A stretch of 64,000 nucleotides of DNA, from contig OX439047.1 of assembly GCA_949317995.1 (NCBI GenBank), forward strand, positions 1-64,000, read 5' to 3'. A program made the translations under genes and the position numbers. Origin of the DNA: Acholoe squamosa (lineage: Eukaryota > Annelida > Polychaeta > Phyllodocida > Polynoidae). The notes below the pieces were generated by a model, which was not told the DNA's origin, did no database searches, and was given only the letters and a program-made list of their open reading frames with translations. Position 1 is the stretch's first letter; every line of letters begins with the position of its first letter. Shown piece after piece: positions 51,722-60,754 of this stretch.

Positions 51722-52791
51722 TCAGTGGGCATGGTTGGTGGAGACACTGTTGGGTCGTGAGCTAACAAGGGACATGAGCTGGTGGGTGTGAAACGGGGTG
51801 AACTTGCGAAGATGCTGACAGTTGCGTAGGGTGTCGCACCCTGAGCCGTCCACCTGGATGGCATACTGATGGACTTGGTGAACCTCAATCACTACACCTG
51901 TACGCTCCCAGCGTTTGGGATGGTTACCCAGCAAGTTCTGTATATAAACATGATCACCCACTTTGAGCTCAGGCAATTGTCTGGTCTGGGCACTCCAATC
52001 CTCACGTTCTCGGGAGTGCCGCTGTGCAAGGGCCTTCTCATGGTGAGACATCAGCTCGGTCCATGTCTCATGAGGGGTATACTGGCCCATCAGGATAGGA
52101 ATGGCATCATGTATGGGTCGACTAAATAGAATCAGTGCCGGCGAGGCCTTTGTCTCGGGGTCAACAGAGTTCTTGCACATCAACGTAGCACGCTGGAATT
52201 TATCAACATCCGGTAGGGCCTGTGTCATCCATCAGCATACATTTGACTGTTTTCACTGCTAGCTCAGCCCGACAGTTAACATGTGGGTTGGCAACTGATG
52301 TGAGGTGGTGTCTGACAGCCCATTCTTGAAGGAAGGCCTGTGTCTTCCCATACTGAGGGCCCCCATCTGAGGTCAGCTATGCCAAATGTGATAAATGTCT
52401 CATGGAGTCGTCTGACCAGGCCATCTGCACCAGACTCTCACTTGAACACCATGGACCAATTAGAGTACCTATCCACAACCAGAACATAGTCTGTTCCTTT
52501 GAAAGTAAAGTAGTTAGCACACACTATATGGAACGGGTATACCGGGTGAGGGATCTCCGCTGGCAGTTGCATAGGGTTGGACTTGGCTATACGGTGGCAA
52601 TGAGAGCACTGATCCCTGATTCTTGCAATGTCCACAGTGATATCTGGCCAATAGACAGAGTCCACAGCCCATGCTCGCATGTCACTGACACCCTGGTGGG
52701 CAGCATGAAGGGCATTCAAGATGGTTGTGCAGAGTGTGGGAGGAATGACAATACGTTGGCCTATGAGGACCACACCATCTACCACACACAT
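51722..52791 (-). pseudogene. Gypsy-like integrase
   Basis: The zinc-binding region reads HAAHQGVSDMRAWAVDSVYW, CSHCHRIAKS, i.e. H-x(n)-H-x(n)-C-x2-C, followed by the start of the core (VYPFHIVCANYF, DYVLVVDRYSNW). The C-terminal part (52228-51722) includes ALILFSRPIHDAIPIL and LPELKVGDHVYIQN, the GPY/F-like tail of Ty3 integrases. No chromodomain is seen. It is broken. Confidence 0.8.
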
Positions 52792-52818
52792 GTGGTCAAC
52801 ATAGCAGTGGAATGGGCG

Positions 52819-53568
52819 TCAGTCATACGCAAGGTCACGTGAGTCTGAGGGAAACCCGTTTTCTAGTTGGCTGATAAGTTCCACAAAAGTAGGGTCAGAT
52901 TCTGAGGCCTTATATACCATGTCCCATGTGACCACAGGGTGGACGGCCTTTAGGGCATATATGGCAGCAGCCACGATAGACACATCATCAGCGAGAGATG
53001 TGTCTGTGCCCTCAGAGCACAGGCTGAGTAGTGTCTCATGGTGGGACGTTGGTGAAATGTTGAAAATGACATTAGATTTGGGTGGTTCACCAGGCAGGTA
53101 AAGGCAATCAGGCTGGCCAAAAGGGAAATCTGGAGGCAACACATCGGGCCCCTGATTCTTTTTGCCAGGCAAATGAACTACCGTAAACCTGTAGGCCAGG
53201 GTTTTCTCCTTTAAAAGGTTCAGAAGCCGCCAATTACTAATGTCTGTGATTGATCTGTCATTGAGTATTTGTAGTAGTGGCTTGTGGTCTGTGGCAACAA
53301 TTAGATCCTCGCAGCCCAGGACATAATAGCGTGTCTGATGGAGTGCATATGCCACTGCCAAAGCCTCCTCCTTAATAGGGCCATACCTACTCTCGGTGGG
53401 GTGCGTGAACCGACTGCTGATAAGACACAACTTCCAGCCATCATGGCAGCATGCAGCAGTGCAGGTGAGGCATTGGCAGTACTTCTGCATAAAGAGAAAA
53501 TCCAATGCCATCAACTGACCAGTCTGTGGCCAGGCATATGATGCAGGAGGGGTCAAAGAGGCGAACAC
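52819..53568 (-). pseudogene. Gypsy-like RNase H
   Basis: ESRYGPIKEEALAVAYALHQ, TRYYVLGCEDLIVATDHKPL, LQILNDRSITDISNWRLLNL and YRFTVVHLPGKKNQGPDVL are the classic RNase H blocks (E-x-x-A, D-H-K-P-L, H-x-P-G-K-x-N). Their position after RT confirms the element order. Confidence 0.85.
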
Positions 53569-53734
53569 CCTCTTTCATCTCTGTGATTATAATGTCTTTG
53601 GACTGCTGGAATAGCTGGTCCAATTCTCTTGTCCACTGGAACTTAGTGGAGGGTTTGAGCAGGGTGTGAAACAGCTTCATCTGGCGGGTCATGGCAAATG
53701 CATAGGCTCCTTGGTTGATCAAACTAAACCATGC

Positions 53735-54349
53735 TCATGCTCCAGTGATGTCAGCTGGGGTGGAGAAGTTCATGATGGCATCCAGGAACTTGCAGCTGGG
53801 ACATATATTGGTCAAAGTGATGGTGAGGCCCCCAAAGTCAACAGTTTCTTGGGCACACTGGAATTTCTTAGGGTTCAGGGTGATGCCATTGCAAGCACAG
53901 AGATCCAACCATTCGCAGGCCTGGAAGAAAGCTGCTTCAATGGATTCTGCCCTCATGCATGTGTCATCCACACATTTTACCAAGTCAGCGATGATGGCAT
54001 CAAACCATTGGTTGTAGGCATCACCACTCGACAGGAAACCCTGCGGGGCCATCTTGTACCTGTAGCGCCCCAATGGTGTGATGAATGTGGTAATGTGTCG
54101 GTCTTCCTCACGAATGGGTACAGAGTGATAAGCATTCCAAGCATCTGTGATGGTCTTCCTCATACCCTGTGGGACGCAGTCAGCCAGGTGGAAAGGTGTA
54201 GGGACATGATAGGTTTGGTGGACAGAGTGCCGGTTCTCTGGCTGCAAGTCAACTGTCCTCCTTGGAGAGCCATCGGCTTTGCCTGTGACCATGATCCTGG
54301 AGCACCATGTGGTGGGGGTGTTGCCCAGGACTAACCCATTCAAGTACAC
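53735..54349 (-). pseudogene. Gypsy-like reverse transcriptase
   Basis: RT blocks: RTVDLQPENRHSVHQTYHVP, ITDAWNAYHSVPIREEDRHI, TTFITPLGRYRYKMAPQGFL, then a V-D-D catalytic box (CVDDTCM) and ITLNPKKFQCAQETVDFGG. The catalytic block begins C-V-D-D rather than the common Y-x-D-D, which is seen in part of the Gypsy clade. The N-terminal part of RT (54773-54249) reads in another open stretch. Confidence 0.85.
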
Positions 54350-54754
54350 CTATGCGTACATCTCGTTCCAGATCAGCAAATACTTTTTCCTGCCAGTGGA
54401 TGGGAACAAGAGCAGGCTTGTGTACAGCCACTGGTGTAGCACTGGGATCAACATGTAGCTGGAGAGGTTCACAACGCATGAGGGGTAGTGGCTGATGCTC
54501 ACACACATTGAACGTGGTGGTGCTGTAGTAGTCAAGGAGCCAGTCTTTTAGAGCCCCCACGTTGTCCTCAGTCTGTGATAGGCCCAATGGCAAGCAGGTG
54601 GGTAGGGGTGGTGGCTGTTCTTGACGTCTTTGGCATGAGCAGTCTGGGTAATCGGAGTCCCCCATAGAGGTCAATGTAGAGAGAGCAGCCATTGCCGGGA
54701 AGTCAGGATTAATGATTCCCAGAGCCATCAGGGCCTCCCTGCAGAGGAAGGTAT

Positions 54755-55561
54755 TCACCATTGTGTCAGACACATTAGATAAATTAGCCTAGTAGAATGG
54801 ATGGCCCCGCCTTGCTCTAGTGTGGCAGCGTGCACAACAACAGCACCAATGACCCCAAGGTCCTCTTTGATGGCATCACTCATGGTGAGTTTTACTGGGA
54901 TGAGGTCAGACTTTATGATACCCATAGCAGCAGCAGACTTAAGGGGAACGATGCTGCTCTCGCATCCTGTGTCAGCAACCATAGGCAGCATGATTGATGA
55001 CAGGTTGGTGGTGTGTTCAATGGGGTGCCCAAAATTAGCATGATCACCAGGAATTGGCGTCAGTTTCACCAAGAGCATCAGGTGAGGTTTAGATGGCCGG
55101 GCTATCCAGCGTCCATCAAACACATGGTGATCGATTGGTTGGGCAAGACTACAGGCAGACTTGTGGTGAACAGCACCACTTGGGGAGTCCGGCAGGCCAG
55201 ATGCACAACTGATCAAATGCATAGGAGGCATTATCTTGGACCAAGTTTGTTGCAGATTCTGTAGAAATGGCCTCTTTCTGGATGTCCTTCCAGCCCCTAC
55301 CCTTGGGGCAGACTCTGGATGATTTGTCCCGATGGCCCCAAGCACCAGAGGATATGCACTTGCTGCAGCAATTGGTGAAATGGCCCCTGATAGAGCATTT
55401 GCCACAGGTAAAGGTCCATGCTTCACAGCTCCGGGCCCTGGCTCTGCGATCATTTCTGGATGCATGGGCTGGGCTACCACATGCCCAACACTTTGACACA
55501 CCTCCTTAGCTGGCAGGCTTAGCATTATGGTACATGGCACCTGCAGAATCCCCCACTGCAC
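54755..55561 (-). pseudogene. Gypsy-like protease region
   Basis: SIMLPMVADTGCESSIVPLK contains the aspartyl protease D-T-G motif, placed between the Gag zinc-knuckle part and RT. The enzyme would process the polyproteins. Confidence 0.7.
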
Positions 55562-56225
55562 ACCTGGTTAGTTTCCCTTCTGGGCAGCATTCATCCTTGT
55601 TCCTTCTGGGCAATAAATGAAACCATCTCCTCCAATGTTCTGTCATTTTTCGGGTCGCCAACCAGGTCAGATAAAATTTCTGGATCAGCAATGCCCCTAA
55701 TGAGGTTGTCTCTAATAATTTCCTCACTGAAGTTGAATGTGTGGTCTCATCCCGGTTGCTTGCACCCAGCCAAGTAATGACAAAGGGCTGCCTGAGACTG
55801 AGGCTGCTCTGAGACTGGCTAGGAATGTCAGAATGCCTGTACCCGAGGACTGGGTCATCTTGCTGAGATGGATAGGATGGACCAGAATGCTCTCATCTTT
55901 GACAGCGAGTCTCCTAATGGCATTCAGAAGATCTGCCTCTGCCATGGTGGCCACATCGTCTTGAATGTCCCACATGATGTAGGTGCGAAGGTCACAGTCA
56001 CATTATTAGAACAGCGCTGTGGGGGTCACACCCAGCAGACATACTGGGAGGGTCCAGTTTGAGCTTTGGTGTGGCTGCAGGTGCTGCTGGAGGTGGGACT
56101 TGAGCCACTGGATGTGCTGACCGGTCATGGATCTGGAGTGCAGCTGTTAGGGCCGCCGCAAAGGCAGCATCCATATCCTGTAACTCCCGGGGGCATCCAT
56201 CAACCGGGCACTGTAATCGTGGCAT
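55149..56225 (-). pseudogene. Gypsy-like Gag region
   Basis: Open stretches with a helical, Asp/Leu-rich N-terminal part (56225-55998, 55975-55724) and a Cys/His-rich nucleocapsid-like part (CWACGSPAHASRND and CGKCSIRGHFTNCC, around 55400-55490) correspond to Gag. The two C-x2-C-x(n)-H-x4-C patterns are zinc knuckles. Confidence 0.7.
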
Positions 56226-56416
56226 CTTGACTATTGCGGATCAGGTCATCACAGCTGCTCAGGTCAGGGTTGCTTACTTATGACAAATAGTAGCATCTTC
56301 ATCTTCCTGTTTATTCCAAAGGATGCCTGCTACCTGCGACACATGTATACAAGAATTGTTAGTTATCCAGTTCAGTGGGAAGTATTTGTTTTATATAATA
56401 TAATTCTATGTTACAG

Positions 56417-56492
56417 GTATCAGGTTCAGTGAGGATGCGAGTGAGGATGAGGTGAAAGCTCTGACCTCCTTGATGGCCTATAAATGTGTTTA
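56417..56492 (+). pseudogene. GLUD1 exon-2 partial copy 2
   Basis: After the acceptor ATGTTACAG the copy reads [20 protein letters not shown] followed by YKCVYII and a stop. It differs from the real exon by S/T and A/T-type changes and has no donor. The real acceptor is about 115 bases downstream, so copy 2 and the true exon form a tandem duplication of 116 bases. Confidence 0.9.
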
Positions 56493-56531
56493 TATAATAT
56501 AATTGTTATATAATCTAATCCTTCATTACAG

Positions 56532-56732
56532 GTATTCGGTTCAGTGAAGATGTGAGTGAGGATGAGGTGAAAGCCCTGGCATCCCTGATGACCTATAAGT
56601 GTGCCTGTGTCGATGTTCCGTTTGGTGGAGCTAAGGGTGGAGTCAGAATCAACCCCCGCAACTACTCCGAGAAGGAACTTGAGAAGATCACTCGCCGCTT
56701 CACCATAGAAATGGCCAAGAAAGGTTTCCTAG
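56532..56732 (+). CDS. GLUD1: Glutamate dehydrogenase exon 2 (catalytic lysines)
   Basis: The acceptor TTCATTACAG precedes this 201-base exon, which encodes G131(split)[20 protein letters not shown] and continues through [20 protein letters not shown] to [14 protein letters not shown]. It carries Lys153 and Lys165, which by motif match bovine Lys114 and the catalytic Lys126 of the GDH signature V-P-F-G-G-A-K-G-G. The donor is GTAGGT at 56733. Two shortened, non-coding copies of its start lie upstream. Confidence 0.96.
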
Positions 56733-56841
56733 GTAGGTCAAATAGAGTTGATAAAAATTGTTTTACTCAGGATAGGCTTTATGGTCAAGTTGTGTAAATA
56801 ACATACCACATACTGACTAATGTCTTTTCCGCACCATATAG

Positions 56842-56928
56842 GTACGGGAGTGGATGTGCCTGCACCCGACATGGGCACCGGAGCCAGGGAGATGGCATGG
56901 ATCGCTGACACCTTCAAGGAAACCATGG
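56842..56928 (+). CDS. GLUD1: Glutamate dehydrogenase exon 3
   Basis: The 87-base exon between the acceptor CATATAG and donor GTGAGC encodes [20 protein letters not shown] and ADTFKETMG. Asp207 in VPAPDMGTG corresponds to the conserved catalytic Asp168 of the bovine enzyme. Phases 1 and 1 fit the neighbouring exons. Confidence 0.96.
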
Positions 56929-56936
56929 GTGAGCAT

Positions 56937-57560
56937 TTATACAGGAAACCTGGGGTATTTAATTCCTAAAAAAATGCAAATCTTACAGAATGATGGCCTG
57001 AGACTCTGTCTTGGGGTAAAAAATCCAATGGTTTACATGTGAGTGATCTATATACACTCTGTAGATATAAAGAGTTGAAACATAGACTGAAGAGGAGCAT
57101 CCTCTGTCTTATGTACAATGTTGCTAGAGATCCTAACAGTGTAATAAACCCCACAAGAGTACTATGCAGTAATGCCAAAGTTCTCTGCATGGGCTACTTG
57201 TAAGAAATATGAGAGGAGTCCACTATATAGAGGACAGAAACATTAGGATGGCATCCAAAGAATGGACACTAAGGTGAGGTTCCTACTCAGTATTGATAAA
57301 GAGTAATATGTATGTCAACCATACACACATAAAGACAAGAGTAGGAACCTGTAGTGATTGTATTACTGGTCTTGGAAGCTACTCAGAATATAACACCATA
57401 GATTTATATTAATATTATAATTTCTTTAGGAGTAAACGTCATTTGTGGTATCTTGTATCATTCTCTTCTATTTTTTTCCTTACTTTTTTTTCTTTTTTCT
57501 TTTGCCTCCATCTTGGCTCTTCATGCAAAACTTGTATGACTGTTTTTCCAATAATAATAT
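56937..57560 (+). mobile_element. 5'-truncated LINE 3' fragment in intron 3
   Basis: On the + strand the first part reads [20 protein letters not shown] and later VARDPNSVINPTRVLCSNAK and MASKEWT-type sequence, which resembles the C-terminal region of CR1/L2-like LINE ORF2 (the LQNRALRICLG and YRGQKLWDSLP blocks). The reading is broken by frameshifts and stops. It ends with AATAATATTTGAAATGAAGTG, similar to LINE 3' tails here. It begins 8 bases after the exon 3 donor. Confidence 0.65.
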
Positions 57561-57584
57561 TTGAAATGAAGTGAACTTTAATGG

Positions 57585-57780
57585 CTGCTGGTTGTATCAT
57601 GACCACCAATGAATGCAGCCCTAGAGTGTAGCAAACAAGGTCTACATTCATATGTTGAGCCAACCCTGTCATCATGATGCGCCAATGCCGAGCAGACTCA
57701 CAGGCACTTCATTGGTACATCATGGCATCCTATGGGCATGATGCACTCCTGCATCAGCAGCCTTTAAAGGGTCAAGAACC
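57585..57780. mobile_element. Fold-back MITE copy in intron 3
   Basis: It contains CATCATGATGCGCCAATG, GGCACTTCATTGGTACATCATGG, GGCATGATGCACTCCTGCATCAG and CAGCCTTTAAAGGGT. The ends and core match the family copy at 38196, in the reverse orientation on one side. Its left part is diverged. Confidence 0.65.
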
Positions 57781-58103
57781 TGAAATTATTTCTTATAATA
57801 TTAAAATATACTTACCTTATTTATTCGTGCATAAGGAACAATTAAAATTGATCCTCAAACCGTAAAACAAATATTAATTCTAATAAGTACATGTATACCA
57901 CAAACCCTAAAAGTCTTTGTTTCTGTCCTTAAAGTATTTGTAGCAGTTAGACTAATGCTACAAATGGGTGAATGTGTGCTTCTTAGAATTTGTGTATAAA
58001 ACCACATTGACTTTGACATGAAGGGACATTATATTATGATTATCTTCACTTTAACCTTGAGATGACCTTGTATGTGACCTACCTTTGATGTTGTTTAACT
58101 CAG
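57781..58103. other. End of GLUD1 intron 3
   Basis: AT-rich intron ending in the acceptor TTGTTTAACTCAG at 58103. No other feature was seen. Confidence 0.6.
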
Positions 58104-58192
58104 GTCACGGTGACATGCACGCTGCTGGATGTGTGACGGGTAAACCCATCTCACAAGGAGGTATCCATGGCAGAGTGTCTGCTACAGGGCGG
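58104..58192 (+). CDS. GLUD1: Glutamate dehydrogenase exon 4
   Basis: The 89-base exon encodes [20 protein letters not shown] and HGRVSATGR and ends in phase 0 before the donor GTAGGG. The conserved V-T-G-K-P-x-S-Q-G-G-x-x-G-R block contacts the substrate and lies at the domain interface in GDH. Its last ~52 bases and the first ~48 bases of the intron are the founder of the minisatellite that follows. Confidence 0.95.
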
Positions 58193-59440
58193 GTAGGGAC
58201 TACTTTCTACTTACTCACTGTATTAGTACATGTATATATATAAACCCATCTCACAGGGCAGTATACACAGCAGGGTGTCTGCGACAGGACGGGTAGGGAC
58301 TACTTTCTACTTACTCACTGTATTAGTACATGTATATATATATATATATAAACCCATCTCACAGGGCAGTGTACACAGCAGGGTGTCTGCGACAGGACGG
58401 GTAGGGACTACTTTCTACTTACTCACTGTATTAGTACATGTATATATATATAAACCCATCTCACAGGGCAGTATACATGGCAGAGTGTCTGCTACAGGGT
58501 GTGTAGGGACTACTTTCTACTCACTCACTGTATTAGTACATGTATATATATAAACCCATCTCACAGGGCAGTATACACAGCAGGGTGTCTGCGACAGGAC
58601 GGGTAGGGACTACTTTCTACTTACTCACTGTATTAGTACATGTATATATATATAAACCCATCTCACAGGGCAGTATACATGGCAGGGTGTCTGCGACAGG
58701 ATGGGTAGGGACTACTTTCTACTTACTCACTGTATTAGTACATGTATATATATAAACCCATCTCACAGGTAGGTATACACAGCAGGATGTCTGATCAGAG
58801 GCCAGGAGGGCCTCTGACGTAGCGGCTGAGCCCCGGCCCTTATATACGGACCTAGGTGTTCGTCGTCAGATGTCCCCGCAGGCCCGGATCGGTGCTGCCA
58901 CCTATCCGGAACCTGAGGAACACCCAACGACTGGACTCACCCGCCACGCCAGACGGTACCCATTACTATTGTTTATAATAACGTACCTCTACACATATAA
59001 ACCCATCTCACAGGTAGGTATACACAGCAGGGTGTCTGTGACAGGACGGGTAGGGGCACTTTCTACTTACTCACTGTATTAGTACATGTATATATATAAA
59101 CCCATCTCACAGGGCAGTATACACAGCAGGGTGTCTGTGACAGGACGGGTAGGGACTACTTTCTACTTACTCACTGTATTAGTACATGTATATATATAAA
59201 CCCATCTCACAGGGCAGTATACACAGCAGGGTGTCTGTGACAGGACGGGTAGGGACTACTTTCTACTTACTCACTGTATTAGTACATGTATATATATAAA
59301 CCCATCTAACAGGGCAGTATACACAGCAGGGTGTCTGTGACAGGACGGGTAGGGACTACTTTCTACTTACTCACTGTATTAGTACATGTATATATATAAA
59401 CCCATCTAACAGGGCAGTATACACAGCAGGGTGTCCATGA
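58193..59440. repeat. ~100-bp minisatellite made from exon 4 and its donor
   Basis: Each unit is ACCCATCTCACAGGGCAGTA (from codons KPISQG), TACACAGCAGGGTGTCTGCG, ACAGGACGG|GTAGGGACTA (donor), CTTTCTACTTACTCACTGTA, TTAGTACATG(TA)n. About 12 units including the founder exon can be counted; starts near 58243, 58352, 58453, 58553, 58655, 58755, 58997, 59098, 59199, 59299 and 59399. A ~200-base foreign stretch (58790-58985) interrupts it. The 36-nt core keeps an upstream CACAG and downstream GTAGGG, so every unit looks like a microexon. Confidence 0.93.
58790..58985. other. Unrelated insert within the exon-4 minisatellite
   Basis: GATCAGAGGCCAGGAGGGCC TCTGACG and following GC-rich sequence (to about 58975) are not part of the repeat unit. 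GAGGCC..GGCCTC forms a short hairpin. No TIR or coding frame was found, so its nature is unknown. Confidence 0.6.
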
Positions 59441-60023
59441 AGATTTAGCACTTAGAATGTGAGAGAAATTAAAGATTAAAAGGTCTTTAAGAGAGCACAT
59501 AAAATACAGGCTGAGTATAGCCAAACCATTGTCTCACTTTGAGGCTAACCCTTCCACCACACCTAAAACAATGGACAAGTAATTAGGGTGATAAAAATTA
59601 ATAGAGACAAGGTCACCATTTTGTTGTTGTTGTTGTTTGTTTGCTGGATGGTGGGGAAGACAAGAGATTATCCACAAGTTCTGCTAAAATCAAGATGGCC
59701 CCTTCTCAACCACTATACTGTGAGTCATCACTGGCATACAGGGATGCTGGGATAAAGTAGTTCCACCTGCTGGTTGCTGTAGTGCATTCTAATACCCCCA
59801 CCAAATGATCCCCAGAATATCTGGAAGCCAGGGACGACTAACTGTAGTGGTCGCGGTGGGGAAGCTTGAATCTTGACTATACAGAGAGAGTTTTGTAGTT
59901 AAGGATAGACACAAAAGATGGCTCTTGTATTCATATATTATGTAACTCTATATGTTACCCGCATCAAAATTATATTGAATACATTGATTTACCGAGGTAA
60001 TTACAATTAATGCTTATTTTCAG
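59441..60023. other. Remainder of GLUD1 intron 4
   Basis: No repeat or gene was seen. It ends with TGCTTATTTTCAG, a good acceptor for exon 5. Confidence 0.6.
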
Positions 60024-60154
60024 GGTGCATTCCATGGTATAGAGAACTTCATTAATGGCGCCCACTACACGAGCCTGGCAGGAATCATGCCTGGGTTTGC
60101 CAACAAGACGTGTATCATTCAGGGATTCGGTAACGTCGGTCTCCACTCTATGCG
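60024..60154 (+). CDS. GLUD1: Glutamate dehydrogenase exon 5 (start of Rossmann domain)
   Basis: The 131-base exon encodes [40 protein letters not shown] and HSM(R). The GFGNVG motif (residues 290-295) is the nucleotide-binding G-x-G-x-x-G loop. It ends in phase 2 (CG|GTAAGT) with a perfect donor; the next exon must begin by completing this Arg codon and lies beyond the window. Confidence 0.96.
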
Positions 60155-60754
60155 GTAAGTCCTGTTATACATGTCCTTCCTATTCGTACTGAATATAGTG
60201 ATGTTAGCTTCTTCAAAATACCAAACACTTCCATGGGCACATTATACCTCAGTTAGTATATCTGTAATCCCCCTAACGGAGCCTAGTTGGGTAGTGCAGG
60301 CTAATTCGATAACTGCAGCTCCACATTAACGGGTCCAATAGGATAGGCATGGATTTCGCACACGGTTGCATTCACTACAGTGGTGTACTTCCTTTAGTTT
60401 AAATGACATAAGTTAAGGAAAGTACACAATATCTTTGGTGCAACTGTTAATTATCCTTCTGACAGTTATGTTAGTTCATCACCATCACATAATCCCCTAG
60501 ACTAGCATAGTAAAAAATATTTTCAATTAGACAATTTTCTACCCCACCCCTCCCCCGCCCAATGAGTTGATATAAAAATATTTCCCTGAGTTGGCATTTT
60601 CTTAATTGAAATAATCACCGCACATGATACTAAGACCACTTAATAGAAATCTTAATATGTCTAGTAGACAATGCAGCAGCCCCAAGCCAATGCCCTTTCT
60701 AGTTTTTGAAATAATGAGAGAAATCTAAGGGATGGTCAGGTCATGGTCTGCACA
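60155..60754. other. Start of GLUD1 intron 5
   Basis: Unremarkable intron DNA up to the minisatellite that begins near 60755. Confidence 0.6.

Larger units (their letters stand above)
51040..56365 (-). mobile_element. Ty3/Gypsy-like LTR retrotransposon fossil
   Basis: On the - strand the order is Gag (56225-55149), protease (about 55000-54880), RT (54349-53735), RNase H (53568-52819) and integrase (52791-51722), which is the Ty3/Gypsy order. Both ends carry a related direct repeat containing CATCTTCATCTTCCTGTTTATTCCAAAGG and TGCTACCTG...AAGAAT...TTAG..ATCC (51050-51335 and about 56295-56362), the right one lacking the middle. It is broken in several places and looks moderately old. It sits between exon-2 copies 1 and 2 of GLUD1. 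Confidence 0.87.
26155..60154 (+). other. GLUD1: GLUD1 gene span visible here (exons 1-5; 3' part beyond window)
   Basis: This is a nuclear gene for mitochondrial glutamate dehydrogenase, which interconverts glutamate and 2-oxoglutarate with NAD(P) and ammonia in the matrix. Five exons of 391 (coding part), 201, 87, 89 and 131 bases join in phases 1, 1, 1, 0 and give about 299 continuous residues of the ~550 expected. The NAD-binding and antenna regions are mostly beyond 64 kb. Intron 1 is about 30.0 kb, intron 2 109 bp, intron 3 about 1.2 kb, intron 4 about 1.8 kb, and intron 5 exceeds 3.8 kb. Intron 1 hosts a DIRS-like and a Gypsy-like fossil, two satellites and many MITEs. The gene starts 26 kb from a telomere. 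The 5' leader (about 26003-26154) has no clear TATA box. Confidence 0.93.
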
